Positions 55,701 through 64,000 of a DNA stretch of 64,000 nucleotides are shown piece after piece; the first letter of the stretch is position 1; every line of letters begins with the position of its first letter. Origin of the DNA: Aspidapion aeneum (lineage: Eukaryota > Arthropoda > Insecta > Coleoptera > Brentidae); NCBI GenBank assembly GCA_963576565.1, contig OY755042.1, positions 16,157,272 through 16,221,271 on the forward strand, written 5' to 3'. The notes under the pieces are model-generated. The model worked only from the letters and a program-made list of their open reading frames with translations, was not told the origin of the DNA and searched no databases. Both the position numbers and the translations under genes were made by a program.

Positions 55701-58700
55701 CCAAAATGCAGAAAAGATTAAGGTATATCAGAGGACCAGAAACCGCACACAACTATTTACTACATAAACAGTTCGGTATAATAGTAAGTATTTTATTTTT
55801 TTTAGCTTTCTAATTCCATGCTGTTCATTATTAATTATATTATGAAATAATTCTTGCTACGTTATTTGGTACCATAATCTTAACGCAATATTTAAGAGTT
55901 TTACCTTATTTGAACTTGACTAGCAAGAGCCCTTTTTAGGCTTTGGGAGGAGGAAGACTTAAATGGAGCCACTTCGAAATGATGAGGATGGCCATTGGTC
56001 GTAAAATGGATACAAATAGAATGTTTGCCGTATGGAGGGTAGATAACCCATGGCAGCCTGTAACCAAACGAGGTCAAGGTACCAGATTGGGTGGTGGTAA
56101 AGGGCCCATTGACCACTATGTCACTCCTATAAAAGCAGGTATGTATTTATATTGGGATATTTGTTTTGGGTTTAGCCAGAGAAGAAAACTGTCCATGTCG
56201 CCCCATACACACATCTATTACACGCGGTATATCGTGTCATTTCTAAAAACTAGTAGAAATTCATGTGCATGACCAATGTAGCTAATTATGATTAGGGAAG
56301 GAATTTAGTACGTACTTTCCTCTGGAGTGTGACGTCACGATAAATGTCACAGCTAATAAATAATCTAAATTTATTCTCTAATTTCTGTACTATTTTTAAT
56401 AACGTTTTAAAATATAGGTCACTAATAATCACGTGCTAAATTATTTGGATACTCGGATATTTTACAAGTGTATGGGACATATTGCTTTTCTTGCCATGCT
56501 TTTCTTTCGCGGATACTAACCGCCGCGTATCATCTACCAGGATCAACCACGTAATGTGTGATATGGTCGCAAAACCCTTGGTGGCTGCAGTGTTTGGAGG
56601 GGTTTGTAGGTTGACACAAGACGCTAGCCCTACCAAGTTTATTTTCGATCCCTGACTTCGCATGCGCAGATCTACCAATATTATTTACCTCATGTATTAG
56701 AATAGATGAACCGAACCAAAGCAAACTGAACCAATAATTAAAAAAAAATAACTTTCCTGACTTCTTACCCGGGATTCTAGAGGATGTGAATCCGAACCGA
56801 ACCAAACCGATCCGAACCTAACTAAATTGAACCAAACCTAACCAAACTAAACTACAACACTGCTAATTAGGTTTAGTTGGGTACGGTCCGGTTCGGATTC
56901 ACATCCTCTAGGATCTCGGGTAGAAAGTCAGGAAAGTTTTTTTTTGGAAAAAAATTATTGGTTTAGTTTGCTTTGGTTCGGTTCGGTTAGATTTGATTAG
57001 GTTTCGTGAGGTTAGGTTTTTGAAACTTTCTATTTTCATGTGGTTAGAATCATTCAAGTGAAAATCACCCTGTTCATCTATTCTAATACATGAGGTAAAT
57101 AATATTGGTAGATCTGCGCATGCGAAGTCAGGGATCGAAAGTGGACTTGGTAGGGCTAGCGTCTTGTGTAGGTTGGCACTTTTAAATCAAACATCATTTA
57201 GTATTGATTGCGGCTGTATTTGACTGTGTCGATGTCTTTTTAAGATAACGATAATAGAAAACTCTGGCTAGGTTAGGTTACTATTCTTAAGTGTGCATAA
57301 ACTTTTTGTCATTTTTAAAGATTAGCTAAACGTGAAATGACTTCTAAACTTATCTAACACCAGAATATTCATTATATGCATAATTGTACAAATAAGAAAA
57401 GTAAAAAACTTATGAGACAGTTAACTTAAGATGGGGAATAAACGGAAAAAGCCCTAAAGCTTCCCAATCTTAAGAATGTAGAATGTTTCAGTTGGCCTTG
57501 ATCAAACCGCGCGCACTCTAGTCAATGATCAATGTGTGTGTGTGTGTGTGTGTGTATGTCTGCCCGTAACACAATAGCTCCTAAATGGCTGAACCGATTT
57601 TCACGAAATTTTCAGGTAAAATAGTGTTCGACACTGTAACGCGCTGATTAGATTTGGGTCAAAATTCATTAATCACAGTTGTTTGGCACTTAAAAAATGT
57701 AAAATATGCTTACCTTTTCCGGAGCATCGCATCAATATGCGGTTTTCGGAATCTAGTAGAACATATTTTTCTCAATAATTTGTCTAATAATCAAAAACTT
57801 TATAGAATCTTTCGTTTCTGAGATATTACCAAAAAACTGTTTTTATGACTGATATAGACTGGAGTGTGCCAATGTGTTAGGAAGGTATCAGATCCATCAT
57901 GGATCTATTTATTTTAATATACGAACAGAACCAGGTCAGCTTAGGATACTAACCCAACCTGGTCCTTCTCGGCTGGTCAGAAAAAGTTGATTTGGTTGTT
58001 TTTTCGATATATTGTAGTTTCGATATTGGGTTAAAAGTAGTATTTTTACGCTGTTTCTGATAAAAAGTAATTCGATGAAAGTGTTTTTCATAAAATTGTT
58101 TTCGATCAAAATGTCATTTGATAAAAATGTAATTCTATAAAAATGCCATTCGATAAAAACGGCTTTCGATAAAAATGTTTTCGATAAAAACGTTATTCTA
58201 TAAAAGAGTCATTCGATGGAAAAAATTTGATAAAAATGTCATTTGATTGAAGAATTTTTCGATAAAAGTGACTCCGATAAGTGTTCTCGATAAAAAACCG
58301 CGTTTTTACTATGTGCACTCTGCCCGTCTAAGAATAATTGCTTTATGTTTTTGCTATTGGTTTTTATTTAATAACTAATTTTGTTGTTGTGTTATTTTTA
58401 CGGAACACCATTTTCGCGTGCTTGTTTTTTTTTACATGAAATATGATTTCACTCCTTTTTTAAAGGATTTGGATAATATTTAAGTTTTAAAGTATATATT
58501 TATAAGTGTAATATGCGGAATATTGTTGAAAACTTTTGCTATGCCTAATTTCGATAGCTTTTACCCCATTTAATTTTCCTTTTGTCTATAATTTCTTTAA
58601 GTTTGCCAAATCCCAGCTTTCGATCATTCCTCGAAGTGGGCAATAATAGTTTTATATAACTTACCATGTATAGGGGAGGGAAGTAAATTAAAATTTGAGG

Positions 58701-60094
58701 TTTTTAATTTTTTCCTATACTTTTATCATATTTTTTATCAGTGTACTAAAGCTCAGCTCTCTAATGTTTCTGGAAGTGGGCAATGTTATTTTTACATAAC
58801 TTTACATGTATAGGATGGAGAAGTAAATTATAATTTTGGGGTTTTTAAATTTTTCCTATTAGTCTGCTAAAGCTCAGCTTTCTAGCATTTACATGTATAA
58901 AGGAAGGGGGTAAAAATAGAAATAAAACAAAAAGGAAGGGAGTACATTAAAATTTTGTGGTTTTTTGATTTTTTCCAAGGGTTCCATTTCCGAACGTACG
59001 TATAAGTGAGTGATAGGCAAATTTGACGTTTTTAAAAATTTCATAACTACTTTACTGCTTTATAGAAGTCTATGCATGAAACTCGGAGAGGTTGTTAACT
59101 CTATCCTGGTCTACGACTGTGCAAAGTAGCTCATTCCAAAGTAGAGTTATAGTTTGGTCAAATATGTCTTTATCCTAAGCCTACCTAGCCCAAATATAAG
59201 ATTTATACAAAATAATAAATTAAATTTGAGGGTTATCGATTAGAAAAACACCCGCGTAGCAATGACTAGGAAAGGTATTATTTTCGACGAAAATTTTTTT
59301 GTTGATAACGTCAAAAATGTATTTTGACCTATTTTTTCTAGCAATATCGTCGTGATGTCTGTGTGTGTGTGTGTGTGTATATTATTTCTGTACGTAACAC
59401 AATAGCTCCTAAACCGCTGAACAGATTTTTATAAAATTTTCAGGTAAAATAGTGTTCGACACTCTTACGAGCTGATTAGATTTTGGTCAAAATCCATTAA
59501 TGCTAATGACAGTTTCTTGATAATTAGAAACTTTAAAAAATGATTTTTTCGGAATATAGTATACTATATTTTGCTCAATAATTCGTGTTATAACCAAAAA
59601 CTTCGTAGGAGCTTTAGTTTCTGAGATATTTACAAAAACTGTTTATCATGGCTTTACTTGAAGTGTGATAATAGGCTAGCTTGGAAGGTGTCAGATCCGT
59701 CATGGATCCATTTATTTTTTGTTGAAAACGGTCCTAAGACCAACTGTTGGTACCGAAAAATGTAAACACTAATTTGTTAAAGATACGTCATGTATATGAG
59801 AGCAGTACTGTAGTTAAATGGTATATTTTTTTAGGCAGGGTAATACTAGAGATGGGTGGCAAGTGTGACTTCGAAGAGGTAAATAGTTTTCTGGAGCATG
59901 TAGCAAATAAGTTGCCATTTCAAGCAAAGGTTGTGACGCACAAAATGCTACAAGAAATGAAAGAAAAAGAAGAATGGGAAGAAAAAAATAACCAAAATCC
60001 GTATACAATGAAATATGTAATACAAAACAATATGGGAGGCTGTCATAGGTGGTTAAGTCCATTTGATCTAAGATTTTTAGGGAAATATATCTAA
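52771..60094 (+). CDS. mRpL16: Mitochondrial ribosomal protein L16 (uL16m), four exons
   Basis: Component of the mitochondrial large ribosomal subunit near the peptidyl-transferase and tRNA sites. Exons: 52771-52836 (ends YD plus one base, donor GTAAGT); 55626-55783 ([20 protein letters not shown] to the FGII end, donor GTAAGT); 55940-56138 ([46 protein letters not shown]; donor GTATGT); and 59835-60094 ([41 protein letters not shown], stop TAA). All phases fit (1, 0, 1). The glycine-rich loops and GAIDHYVTPVKAG-like motif are the L16/L10e core. The protein is about 235 residues, close to family length. The start is uncertain: either ATG 52776 (an in-frame TAA lies just upstream, at a possible acceptor TTTTAAG) or the distant exon at 39590. 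The introns are 2.8 kb, 156 bp and 3.7 kb, the long ones filled with repeats. Confidence 0.9.
52911..53556. mobile_element. 646-bp palindromic MITE in mRpL16 intron
   Basis: Starts TACAAGGTGACAAATTAAAA and ends in the near-inverse. The arms pair over almost the whole length (for example CGACGTGTTTCGGCGTTTT against AAACGCCGAAACACGTCG, and GTGGGTCTAGTGATACCTTG), with a centre near 53230 in an AT-rich loop. Mismatches are about one in eight. No coding. Confidence 0.9.
53750..54150 (+). repeat. 400-bp direct duplication, copy 1
   Basis: Begins CTAGGGACAAA and contains GATGCGGTAATATAGCGTAC, CCCCTCCAGTCCCTCTGGAT and CTAGCGCACTCTGGACTCGT. It is repeated at 54820-55222, 1,070 bp downstream, in the same orientation with only scattered changes. 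Both copies lie in the mRpL16 intron. Confidence 0.85.
54820..55222 (+). repeat. 400-bp direct duplication, copy 2
   Basis: Second copy of the 53750-54150 block. Differences include TAAATCTTGTGG flanks and a short GGAGGGGTAAGG insertion after the TATATCAA word. The intervening 670 bp is not duplicated. Confidence 0.85.
56615..57168. mobile_element. Foldback element in mRpL16 intron 3
   Basis: CACAAGACGCTAGCCCTACC and GATCCCTGACTTCGCATGCG on the left are inverted on the right, ending at 57168. Inner parts with TTCGGATTCACATCCTCTAG also pair. The right arm has about 100 bp extra (TTAGGTTTTTGAAACTTTC region). The centre has degenerate AACCGAACCAAACC repeats. Confidence 0.85.
57530..57912 (+). 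repeat. 450-bp repeat (copy C), with TG run
   Basis: Starts at a TGTGTGTG tract and ends GGTATCAGATCCATCATGGA TC. Shares TTCACGAAATTTTCAGGTAA, GTGTTCGACACTGTAACG and GCATCGCATCAATATGCGG with copies B and D. The first ~70 bp are missing. Confidence 0.75.
58060..58300 (+). repeat. Degenerate minisatellite of (TTCGATAAAAATGTCA)n
   Basis: At least twelve units of 14-18 bp, variants of TTCGATAAAAATGYCA, with phase kept through most of the stretch. Confidence 0.85.
58540..59180 (-). repeat. Inverted copy of the 14500-15150 dispersed repeat
   Basis: CGAAGTGGGCAATAATAG, CTGGAAGTGGGCAATGTTAT and AAAGCTCAGCT recur here in reverse complement of the 14.8-15.1 kb units. The 59040-59160 part matches 14580-14680. 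It lies between 450-bp repeats C and D, as the other copy lies next to A and B. Confidence 0.7.
59265..59718 (+). repeat. 450-bp repeat (copy D), full length
   Basis: Starts GGAAAGGTATTATTTTCGAC and ends GGTGTCAGATCCGTCATGGA TCC. It includes a TGTGTGTG run and the AAAATCCATTAATGCTAATG word. It ends about 115 bp before the last mRpL16 exon. Confidence 0.75.
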
Positions 60095-60109
60095 CGAAGT
60101 TAGCTCTAG

Positions 60110-60616
60110 CTAGAGGTATGTTATTTTCACTTTTTTACAACAACGATCGTCTAACCATTCTAAAAGTAATGAATAAAATATGTCAGCGGCTATCTTTTTA
60201 TCATGTCTGGGATAAACTGTTATTTCCCTGTATTTTGATGCGTAGAGGATAAAAGCCCTAAACTTGTTTCTGGCAAAAAGTTTTGAGGGCATGTTTACGT
60301 AATTTTTTATGGTTATTGGTTCAAAAAAGCTAGAACTTTTTTTAATCAACAGTTATAAAATTTTATAGGCCCAGGATTATATATTGTGTTTCAAATTTTT
60401 TAATCGATTACTAATAATCCCTGCATCACTGCGCCACTTGTTAACAAACCCAAGAATGCCTTCAAAAAGTAAAGTTATGGTGTCACTATATTTTTTCAAT
60501 TTTGAACGATTTAAGCTAGTGTAATAAAACTTGGCACGCATATCGGCCTTCAAGCACTGCATAAAATGTGTTTTTACATTATCCATTATATCTTCTACAC
60601 TATTGCACCTGCACAT
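60110..60616 (-). CDS. Candidate unknown gene, tail-to-tail with mRpL16
   Basis: Two 79-codon open stretches in the same frame, 60377-60616 (MCRCNSVEDIMDNVKTHFMQ through LLFEGILGFVNKW) and 60110-60349 (VNMPSKLFARNKFRAF, KYREITVYPRHDKK and IFYSLLLEWLDDRCCKK), are separated by two in-frame stops. An intron could remove the stops: a G|GTTTGT donor after FEGILG and the TTCTAG acceptor before TTTTTTGAACCAATAACC have matching phase. The predicted protein is basic and without recognised domains. Its stop lies 15 bp from the mRpL16 stop, so the 3' UTRs would overlap. The Cys- and Trp-containing composition argues against pure chance. Confidence 0.35.
60172..60177 (+). terminator. Candidate mRpL16 polyadenylation signal
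   Basis: AATAAA 78 bases after the mRpL16 stop codon, the first such hexamer on the plus strand after the gene. Confidence 0.45.
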
Positions 60617-61315
60617 CTCAGTCTTATTAAATTAAAAGTTTATAAAACAGACCACAGCTCTACCAGATAATAGAAAAATATTTGTACATAATCAAGGCAG
60701 GGGATATCTTAAACTCACCTTTTATGGGTCATATATCATAAAATGCAATATTTTTAACCCTCAGGGGCCGCCCCTACTGCTCGATCTTTAAAATGTACAG
60801 CCCCTATTTAGGGGCTGCGTTAAGTATAAATTTGTTGGTATTTAGAATGTGTGATTTAAAATTAAGAAGTGTCCGCCGCGTTCTTTTGGTGCAATTTCTC
60901 TGATATTCGGAAGAGTATATTTTTTTGGTAAATTACAATTTGTTTTTGGTAAATGACAATTTTTTTTCTCATTACGAGAAGGCTTTAACAGCTTTGATTT
61001 TTTTTTGATATAGCAGACCTGTAGGTAATTATATGAACTACCAATTTAGTGAGACTTACATGCGCAGGTGCAATAGTGTAATCTAAAGCACATTTTGCCC
61101 CTTAGCGTCTTAGGGGATACATTTCTTTGGGATGTGATAGGGGAGCTGGATATAAGGAGTAAATTTTATCCTAATCTGCATTATGTAAAAGCTAATAGTT
61201 TTTGAGTTATTAAAATTTGTCTGTTTTTCTTCAAAAGCTACCTAGACCTTAAGGGCTTTAAACTTAGTTTCCCGAAAAAGGTACTTGATAAGGTGCATTG
61301 TTTAACTAAAACCTA
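60617..61315. other. Intergenic; hairpin and short inverted repeat
   Basis: GCCCCTATTTAGGGGC hairpin at about 60811-60826. GCAGGTGCAATAGTGTA at about 61072-61088 is the inverse of 60595-60611, at the start of the unknown gene. No other gene signal. Confidence 0.5.
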
Positions 61316-61564
61316 TTGTTTCTTTTATCCTTGCTTCCATGCATTTTCCATAATTTACCCCACCACCATGGCACCAACGACAACAAGCTGGTATCGCTTC
61401 TACATGCCCGTCGAGATGAGGAGACGCCCCCGTCCCTCAGTTTGTACAACTCAATCAAAGTAAGCACGTCGCGTGAACGGCGAACACCAAGGTCGCAAAG
61501 TACCGGCAGTGTTGACCTACTGCAATTTGCATATATTAAAATTAAAATGAGTTATACATACTAG
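61316..61564 (+). CDS. Possible exon, unknown protein
   Basis: A GC-richer island (61360-61520) in AT-rich DNA. The frame reads HHHGTNDNKLVSLLHARRDE, ETPPSLSLYNSIK and STSRERRTPRSQSTGSV to a stop at 61564. A GTAAGC donor-like site follows NSIK. An alternative frame starts at a well-placed CACCACCATGG (about 61367). No family recognised. It could equally be a repeat fragment. Confidence 0.2.
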   Translation: MFLLSLLPCIFHNLPHHHGTNDNKLVSLLHARRDEETPPSLSLYNSIKVSTSRERRTPRSQSTGSVDLLQFAYIKIKMSYTY

Positions 61565-63634
61565 GGATACAACCAGCTTAAATCACGAGTGAATCACCCC
61601 AATCGCAATTATCCGTCGGTAACGAAGATCGCTGGAAGTTGGTATATTTAAGACCATTATTTGCCCTATTCCCTAGGAAAATCAGGAGTAAGTCTTGTAC
61701 AGTCCATTAACTCCAACCTGAACAACCGTGTTAAGCAGTTTTGATAGTATTTGTGTCCTGTTAGCTAGCTATGGCAATAAGAAAGTTTTAGCAAAATTTT
61801 GACAAATTTAACTTAACAATTATTGGGAAAATAACCGCTAGAAAGTGTAATAAACTATAAAAAAAAAATTAATACTTTTTATTTACAATCTTAATTTTTT
61901 CGGTTCTTTTTTTATTCCAAACATAATATCATAGTGTGGGGCATTGTCAGTAAATGACTTCCCGCTTGCCTATTTGTGATACAGTATTGTGTGATACGTC
62001 AAAATTTTCAGAAAAAATTGTAGAATACGAATTTCTATGGTGGAGATCTCGAAAAGGGTGCAGAACCACTCTGCACCCCCTCCAAGGGATGGGCGTTTTT
62101 TAAAAAAATTAAAACTAGGTCTGGTTTTACTTTGGTTTTTTAATCCATTAATTCTCAGTATTTTCTAATATACTAGAACCATTTACCCCCCATAGGGGGG
62201 TCAGCAACCCCCAAATAAAGTCTAAAAACGTTAAAAAAAAATATAATTTTTGCAAAAAACAAATTTGAGAAATTAATGCTTATTAAAGATAGTAGGCGCG
62301 TTCAAAAGTACAGCATGAGTGCTTTAATTTGATGTACCGTGTCGAATTAGGGGTAGTTTTTTATTTAAACAATTTGTTATTAAAAACCATAAGTTTTTTC
62401 AAAAAACTTGTAGAAACCAATTTTGTATAGATTGAAACTGCCTACAAAAAATATATAACTTAGCTTCTTAGTTTAAATTTGTAGCTTCAATTTGTGACTT
62501 TAGGAAAAATCCATGTTTTTGTAATATAGAACACAGATTTCTGGACAAGTAGTATGAGATATGTCAAAATTGGTTTTGACTTTTTAATAGCCCGTAAAAT
62601 TTCCAATTCACTGATGTATGATATAGCAAAATACTACAAAAAACTACATTATGTATGTGGGTAGGTATTTATTATAAATAACTTATTTAAAACTTTATTA
62701 AAAGAAAATTAATTAATTTTTTATTGTATAATTCAACACACTAAATATGTAATACCAGTATTATAATTAATCTCTCTTAATAATAAACATGTGAGTTCCT
62801 TACATATATTAGGGGGCTAGCTCAGTCACAATATATCATATTTTATATAACACTTTTGTCCAGAGGTGGTTCGGTTGCTAATTTTAGTACACCATATTTG
62901 CCCAGGTAGAATATCCTAGGTCACATAGTGAGTGCTGCTCTCTTGATCAGTTACCTACCTTAGCATATACAGCAAATTACCCTAAATGATCTATCCCGCT
63001 GTTATAATTGGTCTCGTTTTTGAAAATGTGAATTGTGAACACGAGCCCCACTCTATGTGCATGTCAGTCATGTCTCCTTTGGAGCAGCTGGAAGAACATT
63101 ACCTGAAACAATATAAAATTGTAATATACAAACAATATTCTTTCTTCGGAATGTTATAATTCCTATTTACCAAAAGTGCTAGATAAGCAAACCGAACCCA
63201 GCCCAAGGTTTGAAATTTATAACCCACAATCAGAGGATAGACATCACCGTAGCTAAGAGGGGCCTGGCCCCCTCTGTTGGATCTCAGGCTGCCCTTATGT
63301 ATTGCAGGGGTCCCCTGGATCACTACTATTAAAAAAATACAGATACAATATATGTGTATCACAGAAAGCATAGACGTAGGCCGCAGCCCCCTTCAGGCTG
63401 GCCACGCCGATGAAATTGGGCTTTTTGTTAAAATAAACCATGCACATTTATTTTATAGGTTATGTTATATACTTACTTGAGATTATTAACAAATTCTTGA
63501 ATTTTTGGCTGGCCGGTAAAATTTGGTTTCCTAAATACCAAAAATGTTGGTAAAAGCCGTAAAAATTGCAGTAAAAAACGAAAAAATGGAATTCCAGAAA
63601 ATTCGAGACCGATCAGCTGGTTTCTACCGAAAAG
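61565..63634. other. Intergenic AT-rich sequence
   Basis: 63230-63410 carries GC-rich words (GGGGCCTGGCCCCCT, GGCCGCAGCCCCCTTCAGGC) like those at 54050 and 43760, probably repeat debris. No coding gene found. Frames here look like chance. Confidence 0.4.
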
Positions 63635-63695
63635 ATGGGCAGTAGCGGATTGGGTGAGGATGAGCGGGGGTCTACGGTGGCGCCGCCATCGACTG
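63635..63695 (+). CDS. Candidate first coding exon of a gene running off the right edge
   Basis: ATG at 63635 in a favourable context (CCGAAAAGATGGG) encodes MGSSGLGEDERGSTVAPPST plus part of a Gly codon, then a consensus GTAAGT donor at 63696-63701. The surrounding 63600-63720 is CpG-rich, unlike most of the window, as expected for a promoter-proximal exon. There is no family match over so short a stretch, and no continuation is visible before 64000. Confidence 0.35.
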
Positions 63696-63769
63696 GTAAG
63701 TGAAGCTCGAGTGACCAGGCCCTGGTGCTCTGTAGGTATACTTTTGAAGGCGGCGCTCACACGGCCGAT

Positions 63770-64000
63770 CGTTTGAGGACCTACTGGTTGTACACTAACT
63801 GTTTAGGCACAGATCTTTTGAGCGCTATCAATTTGAGCGCGGATCATTTGGACGCTAAACGTTTGGGTAATAGCCGTAAACAACAAAAAAATAATAATGC
63901 CTTGACAGACACTTTTTTGCGAAGATTATTTGGGCGCCTGTCGTTTTGGTTTGGTTAAGGACACCTACTATTTAGGCGCAGACCATTTGGGCGCTAAACG
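63770..64000 (+). repeat. Degenerate minisatellite with TTTGGGCGCTAAACG words
   Basis: Repeats of 14-20 bp such as GATCATTTGGACGCTAAACG, TTTAGGCGCAGACC and ATTTGGGCGCTAAACG. They continue past the window end. Confidence 0.7.

Noticed and set aside
60811..60826. GC hairpin followed by T-rich sequence, terminator-like
   Set aside because: Rho-independent terminators are not expected in an insect nuclear genome, and no gene ends there.

Overview
The window looks like nuclear DNA of an insect, possibly a beetle, with a large AT-rich, transposon-loaded genome. The evidence is two animal genes split by spliceosomal introns with insect-like sequence, non-LTR retrotransposons of the RTE, Jockey/CR1-like and RNase H-bearing kinds, P-element, pogo and mariner type DNA transposon remnants, and many foldback (MITE) elements. 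The species cannot be named from sequence alone. No rRNA, tRNA, CRISPR or bacterial-type operon was seen.

Layout. Positions 1-9944 hold the 5' coding half of a Flamingo/Starry night (CELSR) seven-pass cadherin gene on the minus strand. One 6.3-kb exon (3632-9944) encodes the signal peptide, nine cadherin repeats, EGF, laminin-G and laminin-EGF modules. A 200-bp exon (514-713) encodes the hormone-receptor-like domain. The GAIN and seven-helix part lies off the left edge. From 9.9 to 34 kb there is no convincing host gene, only layered repeats. These include minisatellites, a 2.5-kb old palindrome (17.3-19.9 kb), two inverted copies of a 0.7-kb palindrome-ended element (one split by a LINE with a 13-bp target duplication), a solo LTR, two adjacent pogo-type MITEs, and a 4.7-kb P-element-like transposon (29554-34225) that itself carries other insertions.

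Positions 34368-39576 form a single 5.2-kb near-perfect palindrome with a 4-bp loop. Each arm is in turn a foldback element. From 39.6 to 52.7 kb there are several broken LINEs, a 9-bp-TSD element filled with an ATTGTGAGGG minisatellite, a 0.8-kb mariner-type foldback set in a TA microsatellite, and a decayed copy of an uncharacterised dispersed gene.

From 52771 to 60094 lie the plus-strand exons of the mitochondrial ribosomal protein L16 gene (mRpL16), complete to the stop. A phase-compatible candidate first exon sits at 39590-39620, immediately beside the giant palindrome. A small unknown minus-strand reading frame (60110-60616) is tail-to-tail with mRpL16. The last 3 kb include a CpG-rich candidate first exon at 63635-63695 and the start of a GC-rich minisatellite running off the right edge. 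The two recognised genes (a planar-polarity adhesion receptor and a mitochondrial ribosome protein) have no evident functional link. Most of the interest lies in the nested and palindromic repeat architecture around and inside their introns.
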